Part shown: positions 16,928-24,754 of the stretch, in pieces
Numbering within the stretch: position 1 is the stretch's first letter
How the letters are laid out: the number at the start of each line of letters is the position of its first letter
Source: Anaerolineae bacterium
GTDB taxonomy: Bacteria; Chloroflexota; Anaerolineae; 4572-78; J111
Length of the DNA stretch: 30,815 nt
Reading direction: 5' to 3'
Assembly (NCBI GenBank): GCA_020433785.1
Contig: JAGRCC010000013.1
Coordinates: forward strand, 1-30,815
Made by a program: the position numbers and the translations under genes
Notes under the pieces: model-generated
Told to the model about the DNA's origin: nothing
The model's input: the letters and a program-made list of their open reading frames with translations, nothing else
The model's database searches: none

Positions 16928-17932
16928 TTAAACGAGTAGAGGCGGGTGGTTTCGATGCCGATCATCGGCCGGGTTGGTTATCCAACCTAGCGTGAGCGCC
17001 TGATGAAGTTCGGCCAGACCCTGTCGCAAATCGATGCAAGTCGTGAACCCCAGCTCCCGCCGAATTTTTTCGAATGATACGTGCAGGCTGCGCATATCGC
17101 CGCCAAAGCTGCGATCTTGGAGTTCAACCCGCAGAGCCGGCCACTGTTCTTGCAACAGCATGACCAGTTCCTGCTTGCTGGAGTTCAACGCTTCGTTACC
17201 GACATTAAAAATTTGCCCGGCGACTGCGGATCGCGGCGCATCGGCGACCAGCAGCATCGCCCGGGCGACATCCCGCACGTGAACGAAGGCTCGGCGGAAA
17301 TTTTCCTGATAAATGACCAATTTTTCACCCTGATGCGCTTGCCAAGCAAATTGGTTAACCATTAAATCGAACCGGGTACGAGGGCTAACGCCAAAGACAG
17401 TGGCCAACCGCAGGCACGTCACCGCCGGGCCGGTTTGACTCGATTGAGTCAGCAAGAACTGCTCCGCGGCTACTTTCGACTCGGCGTATGATGATTGGGG
17501 CTGAAGCGGGGACTGCTCCGTGACCATCTCGCCGTCGGCAGCCAAGCCGTAATTGCTATAGCTAGACGCAAATATGAATCGATCAACCCCGGCCTGGGCT
17601 GCGGTCTCATAAACCCGCTGCGTCCCCTCAACATTGACCTGCCACGTTCGTTCCCGCCCGGCCCGGTTACAGGCCGGAAAACCCACCAGCGCGGCCAGAT
17701 GGATCACAGCATCGGCATTGTGCATCAATTCAGCCAATGGGGCGCGTTCGGTTACATCCTGTTTTGTCCAGGCAAAATTCGCAAAGGGCAAAAAAGATAG
17801 CAACCCATCGCCGCCAAAGTCAAGCGTGTCGATGACCAGCACCCGATCGCCCCGCGCCAATAAACTGGCGGCGACCATCGACCCAATATAGCCTGCTCCG
17901 CCGGTAATTACGAAATATTTCGATGCGGACAT
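16928..17932 (-). CDS. NAD-dependent epimerase/dehydratase (extended SDR, GalE-like)
   Basis: 334 residues. VITGGAGYIGS (8-18) binds NAD, FASSYSNYG (121-129) supplies the Ser region, and Tyr149-x-x-x-Lys153 (YAESK) is the catalytic pair. RRAFVHVRDVARA and FNVGNE are the usual nucleotide-sugar segments. It is most like UDP-glucose 4-epimerase relatives, but the DTLDFGGDGLL loop and the lack of a closer match leave the sugar open. AAGG is eight bases before the ATG. It is the first clear gene of the long minus-strand unit that runs to 133 and is preceded by a 453-base gene-poor stretch, so the unit's promoter is probably just upstream. Confidence 0.85.
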   Translation of the reverse strand: MSASKYFVITGGAGYIGSMVAASLLARGDRVLVIDTLDFGGDGLLSFLPFANFAWTKQDVTERAPLAELMHNADAVIHLAALVGFPACNRAGRERTWQVNVEGTQRVYETAAQAGVDRFIFASSYSNYGLAADGEMVTEQSPLQPQSSYAESKVAAEQFLLTQSSQTGPAVTCLRLATVFGVSPRTRFDLMVNQFAWQAHQGEKLVIYQENFRRAFVHVRDVARAMLLVADAPRSAVAGQIFNVGNEALNSSKQELVMLLQEQWPALRVELQDRSFGGDMRSLHVSFEKIRRELGFTTCIDLRQGLAELHQALTLGWITNPADDRHRNHPPLLV

Positions 17933-18037
17933 AGGCTAGACCTTAACTACCTGAGCAAATTGTTGAAAATGAAGATCGGCGGGGATCACAGCGGCTACCT
18001 CACAAATGATGCCAGTCCATACGATTACATCAAATCG

Positions 18038-18056
18038 CGTCTGTTCAGAACAGACG
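18038..18056. promoter_or_regulatory. 19-base perfect palindrome, possible operator
   Basis: CGTCTGTTCAGAACAGACG is perfectly symmetrical about a central A (nine bases each side). It lies about 105 bases upstream of the SDR start at 17932 in a gene-poor region, as expected for a dimeric repressor site. The GTTC/GAAC halves are LexA-like letters but in the opposite order to the known Gram-positive box, so no regulator is named. Confidence 0.45.
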
Positions 18057-18193
18057 TGGTCAGCGTCAGACAACGACACGACCGTCAGCGGAGAAGTTTC
18101 AGGGTATGTTTTTGAGGTTAACAAGTCACGAGTCCAAATTGAAGAACGGATTTGGTCACAATTCCGTTATGGAAACCATAGGGTCAGAAATCA

Positions 18194-18211
18194 GTATCAT
18201 TAACATGATAC
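18194..18211. promoter_or_regulatory. 7-base inverted repeat with 4-base loop
   Basis: GTATCAT-TAAC-ATGATAC forms a perfect inverted repeat. On the minus strand it contains TTGTATCAT, like an extended -10 box, so it might be a promoter-overlapping operator for the unit starting at 17932. No good -35 box was found at the right distance. It is not followed by a T-run on either strand, so a terminator is unlikely. Confidence 0.3.
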
Positions 18212-18260
18212 AATAAAAACGCCCCAAGTGGAAGTGACTAAAGTCAAAACAATTTTGGAC

Positions 18261-18272
18261 TAAAGTACTTTA
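18261..18272. promoter_or_regulatory. 12-base perfect palindrome TAAAGTACTTTA
   Basis: A perfect 12-base palindrome next to two direct copies of GACTAAAGT (18236-18244 and 18258-18266). The whole cluster is bracketed by AGTGACT and AGTCACT. This concentration of symmetry in A+T-rich intergenic DNA suggests protein binding; the chance rate of such words is not computed. Confidence 0.3.
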
Positions 18273-18308
18273 TATTCTTTCCCAAAAGTCACTAAAACTG
18301 TTGGACTG

Positions 18309-18379
18309 GAGATAGAGCGATTGGAGATTAAGCGATTCCGAACCCACCAAACTCTATCTCTTTCTCCAATCTCTATCTC
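18309..18379 (-). terminator. Large imperfect hairpin after the gene ending at 18386
   Basis: GAGATAGAGCGATTGGAGA (18309-18327) pairs with TCTCCAATCTCTATCTC (18363-18379), leaving only a two-base CG bulge in the left arm; the loop is 35 bases. The stem lies just downstream of the minus-strand stop at 18386. A short TTTT follows about ten bases after the stem on the minus strand, so it could end transcription. It could instead be a member of a repeat family, since GGAGATAGAGCGATT is also tandemly repeated (18308-18337) with two changes. Confidence 0.4.
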
Positions 18380-18385
18380 TTTCAT

Positions 18386-19486
18386 TCATCCGGCGACGCC
18401 GTTGATCAACAATATATTCGTAAAAATCCAAAAGGTGCTGTAATTGAGAATGCGCCAAGAGCGCCGCCAAGCGCCAAAGAGGAGCATCGCGGCCATCAGC
18501 CCCATAGTCAGGCGCAGCATGGCCACCGGCTCGCGAAAGGTGGAGGTCGGCAAAAATAAGATGACGGCGCTGTTAAGCAGCAAACTGAAGACAAACGGGT
18601 GAAGGTTTTGATACCACACTTCCTTCAGACTGAGCCACACGCCAGCGATACTTGGTAAAATCGACATCGGCCCGACAACGAGCGAAATCAAGAGGAAAGC
18701 ACCCACACTCACGCCGGCAATCGCCAACCAGCCAGCCAATGGAATCGGGCTGAACGGCGTCGCGCCCGCGCCGCCCGACCCTACGCCGAAACTGCCGAGC
18801 CATCGCCATAGGAAGAGTTGGTAAAGGACAAATGGGATCGCCGCCAAGCCCAATCGAAATGTCCAGCCCCACATTCGCTGACTGAGCGTGTAAAGCATAT
18901 ACGCCGCCAGAAAAACCAGCGTGGTCTCCTTACCTAGTGCGGCTAAAGCAAATGCCGCCACCGCCCACCACCGGCGCTCTTTGGCCCAGGCCAACATCGC
19001 CAATTGAACAAAGGCATGAGCTAGAGGTTCATTGAGGTCCGTCCGCAGCGATAAAAACTGCCCGCCGTACAAGCCGTAAACTAAAGCGTACCAGCGGCTC
19101 ACCCGCAAGTGCAGCAGAAGGTGTTCCGTAGCCCAGGTTCCCAGCGCAATCACGCCGATATTGAGGATGATCAACGTCCACGGGATTAAAGCGGCCTGAC
19201 CAAAGGCTAGCAGCCGAGCCAGCAGTGGATACAAAATCCGCTGGTAGCGATAGGCCGGTACATCAATGTACGGCGCGGCTCCGGCCGGATTGAGTGCGAT
19301 TTGATAGGCAAACTGGCCGTCGTACCCTTCGCTGCCGTTGGGGTCGCCCTGGCTGAATTGGGTACCCAACAGGATAAAGGCTTTGGCATCGCCGTCGTTG
19401 ACCAGCAGAACGCCGATCACGTAGATCAACCCGATCAGCGTGACCACCAACGTGGGCGTCATCCATTTTTGGCTAAAGGAAGTCAT
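18386..19486 (-). CDS. Multispanning membrane protein, GT-C-like, paralogue of 1818-2942
   Basis: 366 residues with the same plan as the protein at 1818-2942: QGDPNG, GYDGQFAYQ (54-62), YRYQRILYP (79-87), LSLRTDLNEP and GKETT appear in order at matching spacings. The outer loop between the first two helices is the most conserved part and carries the acids expected of a GT-C active site. No tested function for this family is known to me. It starts six bases after the stop of the 652-residue gene, with GGTGAG overlapping that stop as ribosome binding site. It is the last gene of its unit; a hairpin follows. Confidence 0.8.
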   Translation of the reverse strand: MTSFSQKWMTPTLVVTLIGLIYVIGVLLVNDGDAKAFILLGTQFSQGDPNGSEGYDGQFAYQIALNPAGAAPYIDVPAYRYQRILYPLLARLLAFGQAALIPWTLIILNIGVIALGTWATEHLLLHLRVSRWYALVYGLYGGQFLSLRTDLNEPLAHAFVQLAMLAWAKERRWWAVAAFALAALGKETTLVFLAAYMLYTLSQRMWGWTFRLGLAAIPFVLYQLFLWRWLGSFGVGSGGAGATPFSPIPLAGWLAIAGVSVGAFLLISLVVGPMSILPSIAGVWLSLKEVWYQNLHPFVFSLLLNSAVILFLPTSTFREPVAMLRLTMGLMAAMLLFGAWRRSWRILNYSTFWIFTNILLINGVAG

Positions 19487-19492
19487 ATCGGC

Positions 19493-21451
19493 TCACCGGC
19501 AGGTAAATTCGTACAGCCTAACCCAATCGTCCTGATAAAGTTCTCGCGTACAGGCTGGTTGAAATTCATCACGGAAAAATTGGAGGGCGGCACGGTGAAG
19601 CTGGCCATCGCTCTGGATCAATCGGTATTCGACATCTTCGATGCTGACCATAAGGTGAGTCACCCCTTTCTCCCGTAAGCGCGCGGCGACCTCGGACACA
19701 GTGGCTGAGGGCTGAGTCAATTGAACCCATTGATATTGATTCAAATCGGGCAGACAACGATCATCGCAGTAATAACTTCGCGCATTCCACAGCATAAAGA
19801 CGCGAGCCTGTGGGGGCAAATTGGCCTGGATAAATTGTTGGGCCGAATAATCCGTCAACTCGCGCTGCAAAAAACTTTCTTTGGATTCTATCCCTAAAAC
19901 GACAGCCAGGGGTTGGACATCGAAGAAAAAGAGCACGGAATAGATTAAGGTGATGGCTAACATCCCCCCAATTAAGCCTTTAGCTAATATCAGGGCGGCC
20001 CGCTGCCAAATCGGGTAAGCAGCCAGCCCCACGATTGCCGCACTAGCCAGCAAACTCAAATTGGGCAAGACTGGCAGCATATAGCGGAAACGTCCATGAA
20101 AAATCAAGGCCCAAAAAATGTAACGCAGTAAGGTTAAAACAGCCAACCAGGGTACGATCTTGAACCGGCCCACCCAAGGCAGCAGTAAAATAAACGGAAA
20201 CAGTAAGCTGGGAAATTCAATAGACCCATAGGCTCCCACAAATCGCTGACGCTCGAAATACAGATACCACGGTAACATTAAATAGTCCCACCACCGAAAA
20301 CTGCCATAAGTGGGAATACCGCTAATGGCTTTATTGCCAAAGAAGTAAGGGTAAACGGGGTTATCAAACCACCACCAATTTTTGATGAACCAGGGAGACG
20401 CGACTACCAAGGCTATACCCCCAAAGAGAGCCGCCGAGCCGAATAGCGTTCGCCATCCTTTTAAGCGCGCTTGCCACAAAACCCATAAACCTATGGCTCC
20501 GGCTCCGGCAAAAGCGAGATATTTACTCCCCAACGCAAACCCGATCATCACTCCAGATAATATGACCCAGCGTTGTTGGTTGCGATCCGCCCACAACAAA
20601 ATGGCGTACACTCCCAAAAATTCATACAACGTCCAACCCATATCGATATAAGCCAACCCGGCCCAAATCGGAAAAATGGGCATGCCGACCAGAATAGCCG
20701 CCGCAACCCAGGCGCCGTTAGAAGATAAATAACGACGACCAAGGGCAAACGTGCCTAAAACTAATAAGACCGCGAAGGTCAGATGAATTAATTTAGCGAA
20801 GGTATCGGTGCCAAAGACCATGCCGCTGGCAAATAATAATTCAATCGTGAAAGGAAAGTTACCAAATACAAAGTCTGGTGTAGGATAGATGCGTTCAGCT
20901 TGCAGGAAAATTCTTGGCGCCTGTAAGTGGTCAATTAGCCCATCCGGGTCTATCGGCGGCGATAGCGATTGCAGCATGGTCAATATCAAGATTAAACTCA
21001 TGGTAACAAGGAGCATCTTTTGCCAAAATGGCGCGTTACGCCAGGCTTGGGATTTATCCGCCAGCCATCGCGGAAGGCTATCGGCCATTTCTCGCCATTG
21101 GGGCCATGACCAGATCGCAATAAGCAAAAGCCACACGAACACCGCTAAAGGCTGGAGCAGCCCGAGCAAACCAAGAAGCAATATCCCATAAGCAATCACG
21201 CCCAGTCCCAGAGCAATGCCAAATAAGGCGTATTCAAGCGAGGTCAGATCTCCGAGCTTAAGCCCATTTTGTAGCTTACGCCCTAAACCGCCGGCTAAAA
21301 GCAGCATAATCCCTAAAAATCCCAGGGCGAAGCCGCTGTCTAACAGGGCTTGAGGCCCTATATAAGTTACGGGGCGTTCAGGAAAAAGCCAGCGCAGAGC
21401 TATCAAGAGTATTGAGGCGATCGTTATGCCTAACCAAGGTCGAATCATCAT
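19493..21451 (-). CDS. GT39-like (GT-C) membrane glycosyltransferase, paralogue of 24751-26892
   Basis: 652 residues. After several N-terminal helices the outer loop DPDGLIDHLQAPRIFLQAERI (from about 168) corresponds to DWDGLFYHLTAPKLYL in the 713-residue protein. The pair also shares GSKYLAF/GLKYTSF, VVASPWFIKNWW/LVASPWYLRNWF and DNPVYPYFFG/GNPVYPFLYG. The C-terminal outer domain contains SYYCDDRCLPD, with two cysteines four apart, as in the paralogue. The probable role is transfer of a sugar from a lipid carrier outside the cell. The frame begins with two Met codons at 21451. A 97-base gap separates it from the upstream gene, and no clear promoter was seen there. Confidence 0.85.
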   Translation of the reverse strand: MMIRPWLGITIASILLIALRWLFPERPVTYIGPQALLDSGFALGFLGIMLLLAGGLGRKLQNGLKLGDLTSLEYALFGIALGLGVIAYGILLLGLLGLLQPLAVFVWLLLIAIWSWPQWREMADSLPRWLADKSQAWRNAPFWQKMLLVTMSLILILTMLQSLSPPIDPDGLIDHLQAPRIFLQAERIYPTPDFVFGNFPFTIELLFASGMVFGTDTFAKLIHLTFAVLLVLGTFALGRRYLSSNGAWVAAAILVGMPIFPIWAGLAYIDMGWTLYEFLGVYAILLWADRNQQRWVILSGVMIGFALGSKYLAFAGAGAIGLWVLWQARLKGWRTLFGSAALFGGIALVVASPWFIKNWWWFDNPVYPYFFGNKAISGIPTYGSFRWWDYLMLPWYLYFERQRFVGAYGSIEFPSLLFPFILLLPWVGRFKIVPWLAVLTLLRYIFWALIFHGRFRYMLPVLPNLSLLASAAIVGLAAYPIWQRAALILAKGLIGGMLAITLIYSVLFFFDVQPLAVVLGIESKESFLQRELTDYSAQQFIQANLPPQARVFMLWNARSYYCDDRCLPDLNQYQWVQLTQPSATVSEVAARLREKGVTHLMVSIEDVEYRLIQSDGQLHRAALQFFRDEFQPACTRELYQDDWVRLYEFTCR

Positions 21452-21548
21452 GTACCTACTGTATGGAAGTGTCTGACGAAATGAGGTTTGTATAATTGTG
21501 CATAGAGGTCAGAAAGTCATAGAACTTACGCCGGGCTAGATAACAAAA

Positions 21549-23489
21549 TCACTCACCGAGCTTGTTAAGCGCATCGCAAGAAGTGACATAAACCTTATCT
21601 CCCTGAAATAATCGAGCTTCATCAGGAACCTGCGTCAAAACGAATTGCTCCTGATGAGCAATGCTGTCTAATAAAGCTTGATTGTAAGGTTCAAAATACA
21701 CGCGCTCATGCGCCAGATATTCGCTCGAATAGGTATCGAGATCAATGACCAGATAATCAACTCCATACGCCTGACAAAAATCAGTTACGGGTTGCCAATC
21801 AGGCGCATAATAGGCCGACAAGCCGGCTTGAGTAACCTGGCCATCACGAATATGTTCACAACTGAAAACCACCGAGCGTTTCGCAAATAGGTCCACATTA
21901 TCTAGAGCACACGGCGACCCACCAATAACAGCGTCCTCTGGCAAAGTCTCGAGAAATTGTAACAGGGTTCGCTCTTCCGGCGGGGGGTTGAGGTAGCTAA
22001 CCTCAGTCAGGATTGAGGCGTAGGTCAGCCAGCCGATGACGCACACAGCGACGACCAGTCCGACCACCCCTTTAGCCAACGGCGATAACTTTATTGGCCG
22101 CCCTGTTAGCGCCGGCGAGGTCGGGGGTCGCCGCAGTAGCGCGATCCCTATCACACCGAACAGCAAACCGGTCACCCCCAATAGCCACTTCATATTGAGG
22201 CCGCTAATCGTGGCGCTTTCAGACGGATAAAACAGGATCAACCCTAAAATCACCATCTCGATGCCGGCTACGAGCCAAACCAGGCGACGCGGGTTACGGC
22301 GCAGCAGCCCCGGCCCGTCTCTCACGAAATCAAGCACATTCAGCCCAAAAAACAGGAAGAGAAACAAGAATAGTCCGACCCGCGTATATCGGCTGGGCAG
22401 GTAAAGTAAAAAATTGTCGATGACCAGCGCCACCAACCAGGCCGCGACAAACATGATCAAGGTCGCGACCAGCATCGCCCAGACCAGCTGTGGCAGCTTA
22501 AACGCGGCTCTCCCCCTGACCAACACAATGAGACCACTTAACGCCCCTAAAATCAACAGGTTGATCAGATCTTCACCCAGATCAACGATGCCGCCGCGAC
22601 CAACCAGCGGAAAAACATAGAATAACTCGGCGCTGCCGCCGGGTGCGTAGACGGGGTTGGTCAGGAGAGAGCCGGATGGCTCAGCTTCTACGTCAGGTGT
22701 CTCAGTCGGTGTTGTGGACGCAGCATGAACCGGGTTCGTGAGGGAGTCAAACAAGCCAAGACGATGCATGACCGAGGGCGATAGGATAACACCGGTCAAT
22801 ATCACAGCCAGCCCTAAATGCACCATCGCTCGGCTCTGCACCCACAATCCCACCTGGGGCAGCCGCAGCGAGGGCAGGATGGCTAATCCCCACGTCGCCA
22901 ACATCAATATACAGGCCGGCGGATAAAACAGCGCCGCCACCAGCGTAGCGACCACAGCCGATTTATACTTTTGCGCCTGCAAATAATAAAGCAGCGCAAT
23001 GATAAAGGTCAGGGCGAATGATCGCTGCAAGCCGTTCAAGGCTGACACAGCCGAGGAAGCCGCCAAATTGAACAGCAAAAAGCCGATCCCCAACACCAAC
23101 CCCGTGTTACGATCACGCACCAGCCGGCCAAACTCAAACAGATAAAGAACGGTGACGGGCATCAGGACAAACGGCAGTAATTTACTAAACAAAACCGGCT
23201 CAATCACAAAACTAATCAGGTAGAAAAGCAAGTCGTAACCTAAACTGTAGATCGACGTTAGAATGGGTTTATCCCACGGCACCGGAATTTCGATATAGCG
23301 CGTACCGATGTCAGGATCATAGGGAAAAAGGTTGGGGTTTTGAAATTTAGCAAACCAATAAAACGAGCGAAAATCTTCATCAACCCGATACGGATCGCCC
23401 AATCGAGGCCACTGGAGCCAGGCCACCCCGATGATCGACAGCAGAATTAACCACACATAGGTTTTTGGAACGCTTTTGTCAGGTTGCAA
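21549..23489 (-). CDS. Large GT-C-type membrane protein, paralogue of 2946-4856
   Basis: 646 residues beginning with TTG at 23489; AAGAGG lies about eleven bases before it. The first outer loop (YRVDEDFRSFYWFAKFQNPNLFPYD) mirrors the protein at 2946-4856, and FSKLLPFVLMP, NGLQRSF and VGRGGIVDLG continue the match. The C-terminal domain (DFCQAYGVDYLVIDLDTYSSEYLAHERVYF) also aligns. A difference is a longer Thr/Pro/Glu-rich loop (STTPTETPDVEAEPSG) bounded by two LTNPV copies. It is the first gene of a minus-strand unit and faces the plus-strand GT87 gene across about 55 bases, so both promoters must lie very close together. Confidence 0.8.
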   Translation of the reverse strand: MQPDKSVPKTYVWLILLSIIGVAWLQWPRLGDPYRVDEDFRSFYWFAKFQNPNLFPYDPDIGTRYIEIPVPWDKPILTSIYSLGYDLLFYLISFVIEPVLFSKLLPFVLMPVTVLYLFEFGRLVRDRNTGLVLGIGFLLFNLAASSAVSALNGLQRSFALTFIIALLYYLQAQKYKSAVVATLVAALFYPPACILMLATWGLAILPSLRLPQVGLWVQSRAMVHLGLAVILTGVILSPSVMHRLGLFDSLTNPVHAASTTPTETPDVEAEPSGSLLTNPVYAPGGSAELFYVFPLVGRGGIVDLGEDLINLLILGALSGLIVLVRGRAAFKLPQLVWAMLVATLIMFVAAWLVALVIDNFLLYLPSRYTRVGLFLFLFLFFGLNVLDFVRDGPGLLRRNPRRLVWLVAGIEMVILGLILFYPSESATISGLNMKWLLGVTGLLFGVIGIALLRRPPTSPALTGRPIKLSPLAKGVVGLVVAVCVIGWLTYASILTEVSYLNPPPEERTLLQFLETLPEDAVIGGSPCALDNVDLFAKRSVVFSCEHIRDGQVTQAGLSAYYAPDWQPVTDFCQAYGVDYLVIDLDTYSSEYLAHERVYFEPYNQALLDSIAHQEQFVLTQVPDEARLFQGDKVYVTSCDALNKLGE

Positions 23490-23535
23490 GTGTCAAGTAA
23501 CCTCTTGTAAAATGAACTTATACGACCATAAGAAA

Positions 23536-23539
23536 AGGA
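23536..23539 (+). promoter_or_regulatory. AGGA ribosome binding site for the plus-strand GT87 gene
   Basis: AAAAGGA ends at 23539. The TTG at 23543 would have a spacer of only three bases, while the in-frame TTG at 23549 has nine. This favours 23549 as the start. The only plus-strand ATG nearby (23512) is in a different frame. Confidence 0.5.
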
Positions 23540-23548
23540 CCATTGCTA

Positions 23549-24754
23549 TTGAACCTCACCACCCGCCGAAAAAACCTCATCATCCTGATGCCCTTATTCG
23601 TTGTCATCGTGGCGATGATGGCCATTCCATCGTACCAGCTTTTAGTCAAAGCACGCGGCCAGGCCTTCGACCTTTTTTGGATTTGGGCCGGCGGGCAGGC
23701 TATCCTCCGGGGCGAAAACCCGTATGGGCCGGACACAACTCGCGTCATTCAGCTGGGGGTGTTCAAAAAAATCATCCCGCCGCACCAGTACCAGCACGGT
23801 TTTCCCCATCCGGCGCACATTGCGTTTGTGCTGCTGCCGTTCGCCGCACTGCCGTTTTTCTGGTCGATTATCATTTGGCTGTCGCTGCAAATCCCGCTGT
23901 TTATGGTCATCTTGCTGCTGGGGTTCGATCTGCTGAAGTGGCCGGTTCGACCGCTCTGGCTCTTTGCCTTAACGATGCTGGCCTTGCTCGGCTTTCGCTA
24001 TCCGATCAATGCCTATGTGGTCGGTCAGCTGACCTTTTTCATCATCTTCTGTTTTGTGCTATCTGCCTGGTTCTTCAAAGAAAATCATCCCCGCTGGTCG
24101 GCGGTGGCCTTAGCCTGCGCGACGATCCGGCCTGATTTAGCGCTGTTGGCTATTTTGACCGCGCTGTTTCTGATTAGGCGCTCACCCCGGCGGGTGGCGT
24201 TTATGACGACATTGTTGATAACCGGCTTGATTTTTTTCATATTACCGGCAATGTTCATCGGTTTCTGGCCGCTGATCTGGCTGCAAGCGTTGCAAAGCTA
24301 CGGCGCGAACCCCTTCGCCACCTGGCCGCCCGGTCTGTTACCGGCACTTTGGCTGCGGGTTGGGTTGCTCTTACTGTTGGCGGCTTGGGCCGGTCGCTAC
24401 ATTTTTCTGGCCTGGCAACAGCCGAATTTAAAGCACAATTGTTTTATGACTTCGGCCATCATCTTATTCGGCCTGATGGTGCTGCCGCAAACCGGCTCGT
24501 ACAATCTCACCTTCTGTCTCATCCCGGCTTTCATCTTGATCCGCTACACGCGCTCGAAGTGGCTCAGAGTCATTATCGCGGCCAGCCTGCTGATGCCTTG
24601 GTTTTACTTTGCCCTGAACGAACCCTTTGACGTCTTAATCTTTCTACTCATTCCCGGCCAATTCATCCTGTTCCAAGAAGTCGTTCAAGTTTTAGATAAT
24701 CGCCATCCCGCCGAACGGCCCACAGAGTCGACCTATTCATCGGCCCGCATCTAA
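23549..24754 (+). CDS. GT87-family (DUF2029) membrane mannosyltransferase-like protein
   Basis: About 401 residues and the only plus-strand gene recognised. FDLFWIWAGGQAILRGENPYG has the outer-loop Asp and the GENPY signature of GT87 polyprenol-phosphate-mannose-dependent alpha-mannosyltransferases. About ten hydrophobic helices follow, and ATIRPDLALL corresponds to the TIKPQ segment of the related protein at 26889-28187. It starts at TTG (see the ribosome binding site entry). Its TAA overlaps the TAG of the convergent 713-residue gene (CTAA at 24751-24754). The frame is well supported by the paralogue. The sugar is not fixed by sequence. Confidence 0.85.
   Translation: MNLTTRRKNLIILMPLFVVIVAMMAIPSYQLLVKARGQAFDLFWIWAGGQAILRGENPYGPDTTRVIQLGVFKKIIPPHQYQHGFPHPAHIAFVLLPFAALPFFWSIIIWLSLQIPLFMVILLLGFDLLKWPVRPLWLFALTMLALLGFRYPINAYVVGQLTFFIIFCFVLSAWFFKENHPRWSAVALACATIRPDLALLAILTALFLIRRSPRRVAFMTTLLITGLIFFILPAMFIGFWPLIWLQALQSYGANPFATWPPGLLPALWLRVGLLLLLAAWAGRYIFLAWQQPNLKHNCFMTSAIILFGLMVLPQTGSYNLTFCLIPAFILIRYTRSKWLRVIIAASLLMPWFYFALNEPFDVLIFLLIPGQFILFQEVVQVLDNRHPAERPTESTYSSARI

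Larger units (their letters stand above)
17933..18385. other. Gene-poor stretch upstream of the long minus-strand unit
   Basis: 453 bases with no convincing gene. The left part has a 62-codon minus-strand frame (17936-18124, TTG start) ending three bases before the SDR gene. Its peptide is unlike any family I know, and an overlapping plus-strand frame is equally unconvincing. The right part (18180-18300) is more A+T-rich than its surroundings and holds palindromes at 18038-18056, 18194-18211 and 18261-18272. It also has inverted AGTGACT/AGTCACT copies at 18233-18239 and 18287-18293. A large imperfect hairpin ends at 18379. The likely content is the promoter and operators for the unit starting at 17932 and the terminator of the unit ending at 18386. 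Confidence 0.6.

Noticed and set aside
18038..18056. LexA box
   Set aside because: The halves read GTTC-A-GAAC, not the GAAC-N4-GTTC order of the known Gram-positive LexA site, and no SOS gene is near.
17936..18124. A 62-codon minus-strand frame ending three bases before the SDR gene
   Set aside because: It has a TTG start, no clear ribosome binding site, no recognised family, and includes the 19-base palindrome. The position is suggestive but the peptide does not look like a protein domain.
18006..18203. A 65-codon plus-strand frame in the gene-poor stretch
   Set aside because: It overlaps the palindromes and the opposite frame, and no family is recognised.
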